Shown here: in pieces, positions 1 to 11,059 of the stretch
Numbering within the stretch: the stretch's first letter is position 1
Layout of the letters: each line of letters starts with the position of its first letter
NCBI GenBank assembly: GCA_037953625.1
Contig: CM075650.1
Coordinates: 118,217,706 to 118,281,705 of the forward strand
DNA: 64,000 nucleotides
Direction: 5' to 3'
DNA from: Crotalaria pallida
Taxonomy: Eukaryota; Streptophyta; Magnoliopsida; Fabales; Fabaceae
Translations under genes and position numbers: made by a program
The notes under the pieces: model-generated
Databases searched by the model: none
Told to the model about the DNA's origin: nothing
Seen by the model: the letters and a program-made list of their open reading frames with translations, nothing else

Positions 1-1187
1 GAGGGAATCTCGGTGAACTCAGTGACAAAATCAGCAAGAACTTGAGATTTCATTGCTTTCCTTGGTTCATTCACGATATCAAACTCAGATAATTCCACCG
101 ACCATGAAACCATTCTACCAGCCAAGTCAGGCTTGTGAAGGACTTGCCTAAGGGGTTGAGCTGTCTTGACCATGATTCGGTGAGCCTGGAAGTACTGTCT
201 TAATCTCCAAGCAGATATTACCAAACAGTATGCGAGTTTCTCAAGTTTTTGGTAGCGCAGCTCGGATCCCCATAGTGCTTGGCTTACGAAATAAATGGGG
301 GCCTCAACTCCTGAATCCTCACGTACCAATACCGAACTGACTGCTGCATCTGCCACCGACATATAGAGAATAAGGTTTTCCCCGGTAACAGGGCTATGAA
401 GGACTGGTGGGCTGGAGAGATAGTTTTTTAACTGAATGAAAGCTTGTTCGCAATGATCATCCCAACGGAAGTCTATATTTTTCTTAAGGAGCTGGTACCA
501 CGGCAAAGCTTTCTGAGCGGCTTGAGACAGGAACCTGGATAGGGCCGCTACCCGACCCGTGAGCTGCTGGACTTCTTTTAGACTGGTTGGGCTTCTCATT
601 TCCAGAATTGCTTTTCACTTATCTGGATTAGCTTCAATACCCCTTTCGGTTAGCATAAAACCGAGAAAGGATCCCGCTGGGACTCCAAACACACACTTTT
701 CAGGATTTAATCTCATGGAGTATTTTCTTACTCGGTCCAGTATTGTCTTGAGGTCTTGGGCATGGATCTCTTGTTGTCTGCTTTTTGCAATAATGTCATC
801 AATATAAACTTCTATATTCGAGCCGATCATCCCTTGAAATACTTTGTTCATCATTCGCTGATATGTAGCTCCTGCATTCTTCAAACCGAAGGGCATGACA
901 TTGTAACAATATGTTGCTCTATCGGTGATGAATGCGGTTTTGTCTTGATCGGCAGGGAACATGGGTATCTGATTATACCCGGAGTAAGCATCCATGAATG
1001 AGAGGAGTTTGTATCCGGCCGAATTGTCGACGAGCTTGTCAATAACAGGAAGTGGATACTGATCTTTTGGACAAACTTTGTTCAAGTCCGTATAGTCCAC
1101 GCACATCCTCCATTTCCCATTGGGCTTTTTGACTAAGACGATGTTAGCTAACAAGTCTGTATAGTCAATCTCCCAAATGAAACCAGC
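1..1187 (-). pseudogene. Reverse transcriptase-RNase H part of Ty3/gypsy polyprotein
   Basis: The minus-strand frame encodes a Ty3/gypsy reverse transcriptase: LVKKPNGKWRMCVDYTDLN, then DAYSGYNQI, MPFGLKNAGATYQRMM and the catalytic YIDD box at about 780-800. It continues into the RT connection and RNase H region (for example RRxAALSRFLSQAA-like sequence and VADAAVSSVLVRE) down to base 1. Two in-frame TGA codons interrupt the frame, one at about 1185-1190 just before AGFIWEIDYTD and one at 615-617 just after EANPDK. Each sits where the family normally has a coding codon, and each fits a single base change. The remainder of RNase H and the integrase lie outside the window. Confidence 0.85.
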
Positions 1188-2480
1188 TCAGAGTAGTTCG
1201 GCAACTTTTTCCTCTATAGCTGTGGCCTTTTTTGCACTAACCTTCCTTTTGCGTTGTGCCACTGGTTTTGCCCCTGGAAGAATGCTCAGCTTGTGGCAGA
1301 TAAAGTTAGGATCAATTCCCGGCATATCAGCCGAGGTCCAAGCAAACAGATCCTTATTAGCGACTAGTAAAGCGGAAAGTTCTTCTTTAACATTGACGGG
1401 AAGATCAGAACCGATTTTAACTTGTCTGATAGGATCAACACTTAATGTCAAGAACTCCCACTGTCCCTTCGGAGTTGGTCTGTTTCTGTCAGATTCATCA
1501 CGGACATCAAGGTCGGCCAAATTAATATTACCTTTGCCGAGGGAAACTCTTTCTAAACGGTCCTGGTCCTTGTTTTTAACCTTACCCAGACTTGCATTGT
1601 AGCATTTCCGAGCTGCCTCCTGCTCGTCTTTGACTGTTATTACCTTGTCATCAGTTCCGACGAACTTCATAGCCAAATGGACCGTTGAAACTACTGCACC
1701 GAAAGCTTGTAAGGAAGTTCTTCCGAGGATAGCGTTGTAGGCCGCTGGGCAGTCGACCACCAAAAACTTGATTATCTCTGTTCTGGCCGAAGGTTGCTGT
1801 CCGAGGGTAACAGGAAGTTGAATGTAACCTTTTGGTTCGACAATGTCCCCAGTGAAGCCGATCAGCTCTCCTTCAAATGGAGTGAGATTGCATTCCCTAA
1901 GTTTCAGTGCTTTGAACAAAGGGAGGAACATGATATCCGCTGAACTCCCTTGATCGATAAAGACGCGTTTTACTTGGTAATTACCAATAAGGGCTGTGAT
2001 TACCATGGGATCATTATGACCTGGGAGGATCCCGTCCAAATCGTCATCATTGAAAATGATGGGAACATTTTTTGTTGATCTTTTGAAAATAGGCTTCTGG
2101 CTCACGGCTAGGATTTGGTTGATGTACTTCTTCCTGTCGGCTTTTTTATCCCTTCCCCCGGCGAATCCTCCGGCAATAGTGTTAACTAAAAACTCATTGT
2201 TCGTTGGATTCGTGTCAGTGACCGGGGTGGGCTCAGTTCTTTGTTTCCCTGCATTCCTATCATCTGGTGATCTACTTCTTTGGCGTTTGGCCTTCACTCG
2301 TGAATGGGATCTATTCCTGCCTCTTCTTCCCGCTGCATCTCTGATATACTGTTGCAGCTTACCATCTCTGATCATTTCTTCGATCAAATCTCTCAACCAG
2401 ATGCATTCGTCGGTTGTATGTCCATAGCCCTTGTGGAAGTCACAATATTTTGACCTATCACGCTGTGCGCCCTTCCTTAA
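1188..2480 (-). pseudogene. Zinc-knuckle-like and retropepsin region of Ty3/gypsy polyprotein
   Basis: A 402-codon open stretch (1188-2396, minus) continues upstream in frame to about 2480, where a CDFHKGYGHTTDEC segment resembles the modified zinc knuckle of Tat/Ogre-type gag. A basic Arg/Ser-rich stretch follows (KAKRQRSRSPDDR). The aspartic protease core is VKRVFIDQGSSADIMF, with the catalytic Asp in the DxGSSAD context typical of plant Ty3 elements, and then AILGRTSLQAFGAV, which matches the second conserved retropepsin block. The C-terminal part, HKLSILPGAKPVAQRKR, is the usual linker that precedes the reverse transcriptase. Confidence 0.8.
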
Positions 2481-2741
2481 AGACGGAGGTCTTTGGGCAG
2501 AGCGTAAGTCGGTCTACATCGTTTCCCGAAGGATTTGGCTCCTTGGAACAGTCAGAGGAGTGTATTCCTGATGTTTATTCCTTGGAGGTATCCTTCAGTC
2601 CCGATTGTTCCTGTCCGGTCTGCCCCCAAAACTTTCGTCACGTTATTGTTTATTCTGTCCTTGAGGGTCAGCCCATTGCCTATCGTCTCTGAATTTCTGC
2701 CCTTTGTGGAATTCCTCCAAGTTGATGAATTTATTTGATCT

Positions 2742-2996
2742 CTACCTGAGCTCCGCCATGTCTTTTGGAGGTTTTCCGATCAGCGATTTTCTGAAATCCC
2801 CTGGTTGTAAACCTTGTGTAAATAACAACACCGCCACACCTGGCTCCAACCGGGGAACAGAACTAGCCTCCGTATGAAAGCGTGACAAGTAATCTTTTAA
2901 TGGCTCATCTTGTTTTTGCGTAACTGCGGCCAGTGTGTGGTCGGACTTTGGCTGGATGCAGTTGGGTGTGTATCTGTTTAAAAATACTCGTTTCAT
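2742..2996 (-). pseudogene. Gag core fragment of Ty3/gypsy element
   Basis: An 84-codon minus-strand ORF contains LKDYLSRFHTEASSV and LLFTQGLQPGDFRKSL, typical of the retrotransposon gag (capsid) domain. It is out of frame with both the N-terminal leader (3039-4115) and the downstream zinc-knuckle/protease region, so at least two frame disruptions exist between 2400 and 3040. Confidence 0.75.
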
Positions 2997-3038
2997 CTCT
3001 TCCCAAGAATTAATGGAATTTCGAGGGATAGAGGAATA

Positions 3039-4115
3039 CTAGCGCAATACCGAGGGCTCAAGGGTCATGGAGAAAGCTCGGAATTTCATCCGATCGCCAC
3101 CTCCATAATAATTCATGGCCCCTTCGTAAGAGACTATATGGTCAACTGGGACGGTCAGGCCGTTGTAATGTGGTACGTTGGACGGGCCTAAGTATCCCTG
3201 AGGGGTTTCAAAGTCCATGATATATGGGGTAAAAGGATGGCCAGGGTGGAAATCACCCTGATCGTGATTTGCAGCTGGGTTGGTATGGAAATTTTGAGGT
3301 GGAGGAAGTTGCATTACGGGGAGAGGCTGAGGATCTATAGTCTGGGTTATTTGGTTATGAGGGTGTACGGTAGCTGGTTGGTTTTGAGCGATCCTTGCCA
3401 TTGCTTGTTGTTGGAGGTCGGCGATTGCTTGGCCTTGCTGCTCAATTAAAGTTGTCTGTCTGTTGAGTATGTTAATCATCTCTTGCTCACGAACACGAGC
3501 CGATGCAGATGTGGCATAAGATCTACTAGTGGAATGGCTATGGCGGGAATTACCATGGGCAGTTCTTCCTGGGTTTAACCTAGTTCTAGGGGTTATGCTT
3601 ATATGATCAGGGTTGGGTTGAACAGGTGGGGTCGGGGTTTGACGGGTATTTCTACCATGGTGTGCCCGGGTTCCAGTAGATCTGGCTGTATTACGGGTGG
3701 TTGGGGCTGTGCTGCTTGAATCTCCATGGGTGGAGGGAGGTGGTGGAGGAGGGGGTGGAGGAGGCGGCGGGGGAAGTAAATTCCGTAGGATTTGAAGTGG
3801 TTGGGGATTGCTCCCGGCTCTATGGTGAGGAGATTGTGGTGGTTGAGAATGGGTGGCATGATTTCCACTATGATTTTGGTCATGATTTGGGGGTGGTTGA
3901 TTATGCGAATTGTTTGGTGGTTGCGGATTGTTTCTTGCTCCAGAATGAGACGTGCGTGGTGGCTGCGAGTTAATTTCACGATTTTGGTTAAGAATGTCTC
4001 GCAAGTCACCAACAGATTGCGGCTGTGAATCATTGTTGTTAGCGTTTCTGGGTCTGCCGCGAGAACGGCCAATGCGATCACGGAGATCACCAACTTGGCT
4101 CCTGGTTGTGACCAT
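3039..4115 (-). pseudogene. Proline/asparagine-rich gag N-terminal region of Ty3/gypsy element
   Basis: A 358-codon minus-strand ORF starts 26 bases inside the PBS. It opens with MVTTRSQVGDLRDRIGRSRG, followed by a low-complexity tract rich in Asn, Gln, Pro and His with a run of about 13 prolines (around residue 115-130). The C-terminal half carries YIMDFETPQGYLGPSNVPHY and MKFRAFSMTLEPSVLR, which is the usual lead-in to the gag core in Tat-like elements. The overlapping ORF on the same strand (3599-4141) is a frame shadow of the repetitive region. Confidence 0.7.
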
Positions 4116-4140
4116 GGTGATGGGAATGATATGTTATTCA

Positions 4141-4159
4141 ATCCCCACAGACGGCGCCA
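4141..4159 (-). other. Primer-binding site of Ty3/gypsy element
   Basis: On the minus strand the sequence immediately inside the LTR reads TGGCGCCGTCTGTGGGGAT. The TGGCGCCGT core matches the complement of the 3' end of plant tRNA-Asp, a PBS used by Tat-lineage and related Ty3 elements. One spacer base separates it from the LTR edge at 4161. Confidence 0.7.
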
Positions 4160-4160
4160 A

Positions 4161-4760
4161 TGTCGTGTCCTTCGCCAAGATCAACCTTGAAGCTATGGAG
4201 GAACTTCGAAGAATGATCCCAGCTAAGAGATTAATATAGGACTTTTAGGATTTCTGTATATCCAGTTGGGATAAACAGGTTCTCCCTAGTCAACAATGTG
4301 TGTGCTAGTGTCAACTTAGGGATGAGAAGACGTACCTTAGCCCCTATAGCATGGTGGTTCTTATAGGGGATTACCTGTGTGTCGTGGGCCGTTCTGATAA
4401 GGCTTCTGAAGAGGAAGAACTCAAGTAGGATTCGTGGGGGTTATGATAAGATAACATCCGTAAATCCTTTAAACGATAGACTTTATCCGCTACTGTTTTT
4501 ATCTATCCAAGAGTCGTGGGAATCTAGGTTAAGTGGTTAAGCTTGATGAGACTGTAAATGATAGAGATAAGGATGAGAATCCTGCTCGGGGTTAATCTCA
4601 TAAGCATACGACATCTCTATAAAACCCAGTTTGCTCGGTGTAAGCTTCCGACCGTAGGCCTTGTCTCAGCGTCTAACTGGTCGGATCAAGATGATTTTAG
4701 TCGGGTAACGCTCGGACTACTACAGGTCCACTACAGTTCTTGAAACTATGGTTTATATGA
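4161..4760 (-). mobile_element. 5' LTR (inner end certain, outer end estimated) of Ty3/gypsy element
   Basis: The inner LTR edge is fixed by the adjacent PBS and the terminal CA (TG on the plus strand at 4161-4162). The region shows no coding potential. I could not find a convincing outer terminus, because the second LTR and target duplication partner lie outside the window. Confidence 0.5.
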
Positions 4761-4830
4761 ATTAGTGATGATGATGATGTTGCTTGAATGTTTATTAGGT
4801 TGGATGAATGAATATTACTACTATTATTAA

Positions 4831-5191
4831 GGCAAAACCACTAGATTGGTCCTGTAAGTTATTTTTTGGTTGCGATTTCGTCCCTTAACTTTTTTTCGTT
4901 TCAAATAAGTCCTGAAGTTGTTGCCATGTAACAAATAACTCCTTTCCGTTAGTTTTTTCTATTAAGTGACACGTGCCACTCAACTAATGGTGTCACGTAT
5001 TAAAAAATGATTTAATGATTTTTTTTTAAAAATTTTATTATGGTGACACGTGTCGCTTAATGAAAAAAATTAATGGAAAGGAATTATTTGTTACATGGCA
5101 ACAACTTCAGGACTTATTTGAAACGAAAAAAAGTTAAGGGACGAAATCGCAACCAAAAAATAACTTACAGGACCAAACTAGTAGTTTTGCC
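4831..5191. mobile_element. Mutator-like MITE with long terminal inverted repeats
   Basis: The element is 361 bp with terminal inverted repeats of more than 100 bp, starting GGCAAAACCACTAG and ending in its near reverse complement. It is flanked by a perfect 9-bp duplication TATTATTAA at 4822-4830 and 5192-5200. A 9-bp duplication with long TIRs is the signature of the Mutator superfamily. There is no coding capacity, and the short centre is AT-rich with ACGTG motifs. Confidence 0.85.
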
Positions 5192-5200
5192 TATTATTAA

Positions 5201-6111
5201 TGATGCTTTTATGCTTCAATGAATATTATCTATGTTATTTTCAATTACCCTAAGTTAGGAAACTCATCCAAATTGGTAAAATAAATTAAAGGCGCGATTA
5301 TCAACAACCAATAAAATGAACTAGAAACACGCATAATTTTGAAGTGAGGTGGACGTTAGGGATTAGGAAAGATGACGTGAAAATTCTATGGATTGACGGA
5401 CGAGAGTATTGTAGTGATTTGATTGTGCTTATGAAACAATCACGGGAACTATTATAGGGGACTTTGATCTACCCCAGAAAACACCAGTATGATGGACGTG
5501 TTCGTGAAGTACTGGCTAATTGGTGATTGGTCTTGTGCACACTATAGTAGTTCTATCGGTCACTTATATACTTCGTGACTAGTTGAGGATGGTTACTGAT
5601 ATAACACTGTATGATGGACGTTCTCGTGAAGTACAATGTAAGCACGATGGGGGAACATTTACTATTAGTTGGTCTTTCCTAAAGTGTATGTGGAGGGCGA
5701 TGTGAGAAAAAAGGAAAAGTAAAGGAAAAAAAGCGTAGTAATCACTACGATGTTAAATAAAGTAAAAAGAAAGCGTAGCAATGACTACAATGTTTGGAAT
5801 GAATAAAGGAAAAAGTAAAGAGGAAGGAAATGGGAAATAAAGAAGTATATTGAAAAATGTGTATAATTATGTATTATTAATTATGTAACATGCATTGCCA
5901 TTATGTCTTATTATCATTTTCAATTATTTCCTTTGATTTTGAATGAATATCTCACTCTCTTTGTTGTCCATTTTAGGTACATCTGAATTTCTCAAATCTC
6001 CCTACAACTGAGGAGGAGTATACTCCTACTAGTGGAGTATAACTCTACGTTATGAATTACGGACTTATAGCGGATGCAATCACTGAATGCTCATACCATT
6101 TAAATATTTTG

Positions 6112-6158
<47 letters not shown>

Positions 6159-6340
6159 CTTAATATAAAGTTACGTTTTGATGTACATATGTGGATGTCA
6201 CTTTTGATGGATATCTAAATATCCTCCTCTTATTATAGTGATATTCCCTTGTTGAAATGTAAAACCTTAAATTCTATTGTTTATGGACTGTGTAACATAT
6301 TATGTAAAACTTTTATTTTAATAGTGTGTAGAAAAAATGT
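5201..6340. other. Intergenic spacer, no gene recognised
   Basis: The stretch is AT-rich with no credible ORF. A roughly 20-bp phrase (TATGATGGACGT...CGTGAAGTA) occurs twice, around 5488 and 5610. A run of alternating TA lies at about 6114-6153. This is probably old retrotransposon sequence, but nothing specific can be assigned. Confidence 0.5.
6114..6153. repeat. (TA)n microsatellite
   Basis: About 20 uninterrupted TA dinucleotides. Confidence 0.95.
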
Positions 6341-7800
6341 TTTTATTTATACTGTATCTGGATCTGACAGGTTATATTCTAAGTTTGAAAAAGGGAAATA
6401 TCCATATTTTAAAGTAAATTCCGTCAAATTTTTCCTAAAATTTGATAATTTGAATTTAATAAAGGAAATAAAAAGTAGGATGTTACACCCAACACCACCC
6501 ATCCCCACGCCACCCTCACCATCCCTTTCCCTTGAGCTTTCTCTCAACATAACCGTGGAGGCTCAAGCTTTAAGAGGTTCAAGGGCAAGGAATAAGAAGC
6601 TAGGTTTTTGGGGATTTGCAAACTAAGTGTGGAGGATGCAAGGAAAAAGGGAGAACAACTTAGGATTTGAGGTTCTACCTCTCTCTCATCAAGGTAAGAA
6701 GGTGGTATTACCTTGATTTAGGGCATGATTTCTAGGATGCTTATAGTGGTAGCTAAGTGTAGTTAAATGGTTATAAGAATAAACATTAGGGTAGTTGATA
6801 TATAAAGTAAATGAAGTATAGGAGTGAAGGAAATGAACCCACTAGGGATTTTATGATCTTATGAAATTATGTGAATAATATATATATTGTGAAGTAATGT
6901 TTGGATATTGATGATTGTGTTGATGTGTGTGAAGGGTTGGGGTTTGAAATGAACATAAGATATATAAAGTTAATTGATGGATGCTTGGGTAGTGATATAA
7001 GTGACGACCTAGAATTATGAGATGGATGCTTGGGTAGTGTTAAGTTTAGTTAATTGTATGAAATGGATAGGGAAATGGAAAAGTTAAGTAAAGTTAGAAA
7101 CTAATGGTGAGAAAACAAAGAGGGTAGGGCCATGAGGGCCCAATAAATTCTAGCGCTAAATAATGATCCGGTTGGGTGACACGCCCCATTAGGTGCAAAG
7201 GTCATGTTAGGTGACAAAGGTCCCAGTAGGTGCAAAGGTCCTGTTAGGTGACAAAGGTCCCAATATGTGTAAAGGTCCTGTTAGGTGCAAACGTCCCATC
7301 AGGTGCAAACGTCCCATTAGGTAAAAAAGTTCTAGTTAGGTGTAAACTGTGTCATCGCGGATCATTATGCGCAACTAAAAGATGTTAAGTAAAAATATAG
7401 GTAAAAGAGAGGAATCGTTAGGAATGGTAAAAGATAATGAAAGGTCCTAACAGGTATAATACGTCCTAATGGGTGTGGAAAGGTCCTGATGGGTGATAAA
7501 CGTCCTAACAGGTGTAAACGTCCTATTGGGTGAAAACGTCCTAGCAGGTGTAAACATCCTAATGGGAGGGAAACAAAGGAAAGTGAATATGTGTGGATAT
7601 GTGTGAATATGTGCGAATATGGGTGTATGTGTGTGAATATGCTTGTGATTTCTTTGTGTTGTAGTATTATGTCAGGAGTATAATAGGCTTAGTTTATTAC
7701 TATGACTTTTTAGAAGTTATTTCCTAAGTTCTGTGTAATGCTACCCTTCTTGCTATTTTTATCACAGGTACAGAAGGAGCTTATACGAGTCATGGTAACT
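6340..7800. repeat. LTR-derived remnant with an internal minisatellite
   Basis: The phrase AGGATGTTACA at about 6478-6488 matches the end signature of the solo LTR farther right. The segment 7660-7790 (AATGCTACCCTTCTTGCTAT and flanks) is an inverted match to 8395-8510 inside that solo LTR. The stretch is therefore probably a second, oppositely oriented and decayed LTR of the same family. No coding region is present. Confidence 0.5.
7170..7565. repeat. Degenerate minisatellite, units of about 18-20 bp
   Basis: Roughly twenty variant copies of phrases such as GTTAGGTGCAAAGGTCC and ACGTCCTAACAGGTGTAA follow one another in two blocks. They are interrupted at about 7330-7440 by unrelated sequence. 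The units are too divergent to be recent. Confidence 0.8.
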
Positions 7801-8691
7801 GTTACGAACCCAATAACTGTTTTTCTAGCCAAAACTAGATAACAGGTTTCCCTAACGAAATATTGCTATTCTCTTTAACTTTAAAATGAGACAAAAAAAA
7901 TGTAATTTTTCGATATACAATTAAGGAGATATGCAGTAATCATAATTATTATATTGCAAAACTTAATAAAAAGATGGTAATGCTCAACCTAGACAGCATT
8001 GAGCAATGAATTACTTAATAAGTTTTGCAATCTAATGCAGACCAACAGTGTAACATCCTCACTTTTATTAGTTAATCTTAAGTTTTATTAAAATTGGTGC
8101 TAGAAAATTCCTTTTTAAACTTGATTACTTATAAAAACTTTTTACGAAAATCCGGCAGAGTTTCCTCTGTTTTTCGGACTTCCCAAAATTTTCTTCTTTA
8201 AACCTGTCAGTCCAGAAATATTTAAAAACATGAAACACAACAGCCTAATAATCAAATCAGATCCTAACGTCCGATTAGTATAAGCTTTAGGGCATACGAC
8301 TATTACATATTCTAAAATTACAAAAATAGTTGTCCACTCATAATAATAAATATGCATTCCACGTAGTGGAATGAAAATCCTGCTCGGTCATGTCCCATGT
8401 AATCTCCACTTCAGTACCTGCAAAATATAGCAAGAAGGGTAGCATTACACAGAACTTAAAAAGATAAATTCTGCAAGAGACATAGCAATAAACTAAGCCT
8501 ACCCTATTATTAATACTCGTTACTCATAAATATCCATATAATTATTTTTCTTTTAGTTCTTCACTTATTCTCACTTTCTTTTAACTTTTAAATTCTCTTT
8601 TCATTTTCCCACATTTTATTCCACTTTTAATCCGCTATTCCTTTCTAAATCATTTCTCTTTCCATTCTTTCATTTCCATTCTTTTTCCTTT

Positions 8692-9042
8692 TAATGCCGA
8701 CACGCCTCGACAGGCTCGCATCGGTCTTCCATCTTTTATTATCGACACGCCTCGACAGGCTTGCGCCGATGCCGACATGCCTCGACAGGCTCGCATCGGT
8801 CTTTCATTCTTATTATTATCGACACGCCTCGACAGGCTCGCGCCGCAGTGTTCTTTTAATACCGACACGCCTCAACAGGCTCGCATCGGTGCCGACATGC
8901 CTCGAAAGGGTCGCATCGGGCTACTTTTATCTTTTATTTTCGACACGCCTCGACAGGCTCGCGCCGCTTTTATTCTTTTAATACCGACACGCCTCGACAA
9001 GCTCGCATCGGTGCCGACACGCCTCGACAGGCTCGCATCGGT
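8692..9042. repeat. Minisatellite inside solo LTR, 29-bp core units
   Basis: About ten copies of a CGACACGCCTCGACAGGCTCG core end alternately in CATCGGT or CGCCG. They occur singly or paired, separated by short T-rich spacers. The core is GC-rich and CpG-rich, in contrast with the AT-rich surroundings. Confidence 0.9.
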
Positions 9043-9054
9043 CTTCCTTTACCT

Positions 9055-9115
9055 TTCTTTCTTTTTCTTTTTCTTTTTCTTCTTCTCTTCCTTTATCTTT
9101 TTCTTAATCATATAT
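9055..9115. repeat. Pyrimidine-rich tract
   Basis: Near-pure TTTCTTTTTC tract in the plus strand, followed by more CT-rich sequence to about 9250. Confidence 0.8.
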
Positions 9116-10114
9116 CTTTTCTCTTCTTTTGGTTTCTAGTATTATTCTCTTTTCTCTCTTTTCTTTCATTAGTGACTTATTCTCATTTCAATTATTTTCC
9201 TATATTTAAGTATTTCTCCTTCTTTTCTTTTTCTTCTTCTATTTATTAAATTATCCTAATTTGTATCAAATTCCACTTAGCGTTAGTATAGTCGTTATAT
9301 TTTAGTTCCCTTTTCGAATTCTTAATTACTTCTATAATTCTTCTCTCTCACACTATTATTTGCTTATTTTTCCTTTATGATTTCTTTATTATATTTATCT
9401 ACTATTATTACATTCCCTCTCATTGTCTTATTATCTTTTCACGAAATTCTTTACTTATTACCTACTTGTATTTAAAATTTAGTTTAGCATTTTGTTTCTA
9501 TTTCATTACTACCCGACAACTCTTAACTAAGACCACTCTGAGCTTTCTTATGGTGTTCATATTTTCGCTCCTCTTTTTACCTCGCATTTAATTTCAATCA
9601 CTCTACTCTCCTTGCCTATTACAATTACTCTATATTCTTTTACTCCCATGCTTCGTTGGTTTTTCCTCAACTAATTTCCCTTGGTTTTATTTAATGTTTA
9701 CCTACATTTTCAATTCTATATTAACTCTTTTAATATCCTAATACACTCATTCACTCCAGACTTTATTCTATGCACATATATTTTATTCCCTAAAGTGTGG
9801 TTTTCATTAACTATTTTAAATAAATCATTTATATTAGCGGGGACTACCCTAAGGTTCATTAACTCATTTCTTAATTACATTATTCTTAGTCACCACTATA
9901 GAATCCTAGAATTTACTTTCCAAGTAAAGGTAACACAGCCCTTCTTACCTCGGGCTTTTTAAAAAGAACCTGGGTTGTCGCTCGGCAACGATGACGGCGT
10001 CGGTGTTGCTCCTCGTTAGCGAGAACGATCGCGGCTGGACCAAGGCAAGAGCTTCGAGCCTCGAGGTACCCTACACAAGCCTGGTACTATCATGAGTCGG
10101 TGACGGCGCCGGTG

Positions 10115-10425
10115 AGATCCGTGGAGAGAGAGAGAGATTCGAGTAAGAGGGAGAAAGAGAGGGTGAGAGGAGGTTTATGATGGTGGTGGTGGATCGTGGT
10201 GGTTTGCAGCCGCGGTGGCGGCCACGGTGGTGGAAAAGGAAGAGAGAGAAAGAGAGCAAGGAGAGAGAAAGGGCCAAGAGAGAGAGAGAGAGATCTATGG
10301 AGAGGAGGAAAGGTCAAGGAGGTGGCGGCGGTTTTGGGTGGCTCCGGCGGTGGTTCGTGGTGGGGGTTGAGGAGGAGAGAGAGAGGGGGGGAGAGTGGAG
10401 AGAGAGAAGGAGGGGTTGGGAATGG
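10115..10425. repeat. GA-rich purine tract within solo LTR
   Basis: Dense GAGAGA and GGAGG runs in the plus strand create several long spurious ORFs in both strands. Low complexity and the lack of any homology-like motif argue against coding. Confidence 0.85.
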
Positions 10426-11059
10426 GGGTTTGGGGGGAGCCAGCGCACCATTTTATGGTGCTGGCACTGGTGGGTTTCGCGCCGCGCGCCTGGGCGAGGC
10501 CTCCGTGCGCCTGGGCGAGAATGCTGTTGTGAGCTCAGGTATGATGCGTGTCGGCGCGCCTGGGCGTGAGTCTGTTGACTTGCATTGACCATTCCATAAC
10601 TCCTTCGTTAACCGTCGGATCTTGCTCAAATTTGGAGACAAGCTTTCTAAGACCCTTATCTTCATATCCAACGGTGGATTTTATGGTTTGAGTTGCAAAT
10701 CATTTATTCCTAATTTTTCTATTATTAGACGTTCTCTAACACTAAACCTCTCATTTTAATACTTAATTAAGGCTTGTAATTATCATTCCATTTACTCAAA
10801 CCTATAATTAGCCTAATTATATTTGAGATTAAAATTCGGGATGTTACAAACAATTCAGATTCGGAGATACTGATAGGTTGAACAATACCCTCTTTTTATT
10901 AAGTTTTGCAATGTAATAATTATGATTAGCGCATATCTCCTTAACCGAATATCGAAAAATTAAGTTTTTGGTCTCATTTTAAAGTTAAGGAGAAAAGCAG
11001 TATTTCATTAGTGAAACCTGTTATCCAGTTGTGGTTATAAAAATAGTTATTGGGTTCAT

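Larger units (their letters stand above)
1..4760 (-). mobile_element. Decayed Ty3/gypsy (Tat-like) LTR retrotransposon, truncated by window edge
   Basis: Reading on the minus strand there is an LTR end, a primer-binding site, a proline-rich gag leader, a gag core, a zinc-knuckle-like segment, a retropepsin, a reverse transcriptase and the beginning of RNase H, in the order gag-PR-RT-RH known for Ty3/gypsy. The element runs off the left edge, so integrase and the 3' LTR are not visible. Coding is broken by stops and frame changes, so it is a dead copy. The outer LTR limit near 4760 is only an estimate; no second LTR is available to define it. The Tat-like assignment comes from the RT style and the PBS and is inference. 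Confidence 0.85.
8049..10848 (-). mobile_element. Solo LTR (about 2.8 kb) of a Ty3/gypsy, chromovirus-like element
   Basis: The ends TGTAACATCC and CGGGATGTTACA bound 2800 bp with no internal gag/pol. It is flanked by AACAG (8044-8048) and AACAA (10849-10853), a 5-bp target duplication with one mismatch. The termini are inverted repeats, so orientation is not given by them. The CT/CCACC-rich transcribed-like portion reads on the minus strand (10080-10600). A solo LTR implies LTR-LTR recombination that deleted the internal domain. Family assignment comes from the style of the termini and the length. Confidence 0.75.
7806..11059. mobile_element. Foldback/MITE-like element split by a solo LTR
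   Basis: The left arm at 7806-7990 (GAACCCAATAACTGTTTTTC onward) is the inverted match of a right arm at about 10875-11059, which ends AATAGTTATTGGGTTC. The arms share blocks such as GATAACAGGTTTC, AACTTTAAAATGAGAC and ATTGCAAAACTTAATAAAAAG. The LTR at 8049-10848 interrupts the loop, so the inverted-repeat element was there first. I could not resolve its target duplication, so the superfamily is open. Confidence 0.7.

Noticed and set aside
3599..4141. 180-codon ORF overlapping the gag leader on the same strand
   Set aside because: Alternative frame of a repetitive Pro/Asn/His-coding tract; the 3039-4115 frame continues into gag-like sequence and begins with the typical MVTTRS start.
10177..10671. 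Several overlapping ORFs of 70-130 codons on both strands
   Set aside because: They lie in a GA-rich low-complexity tract of a solo LTR; the translations are Arg/Glu/Gly or Ser/Pro/Leu runs without any domain.
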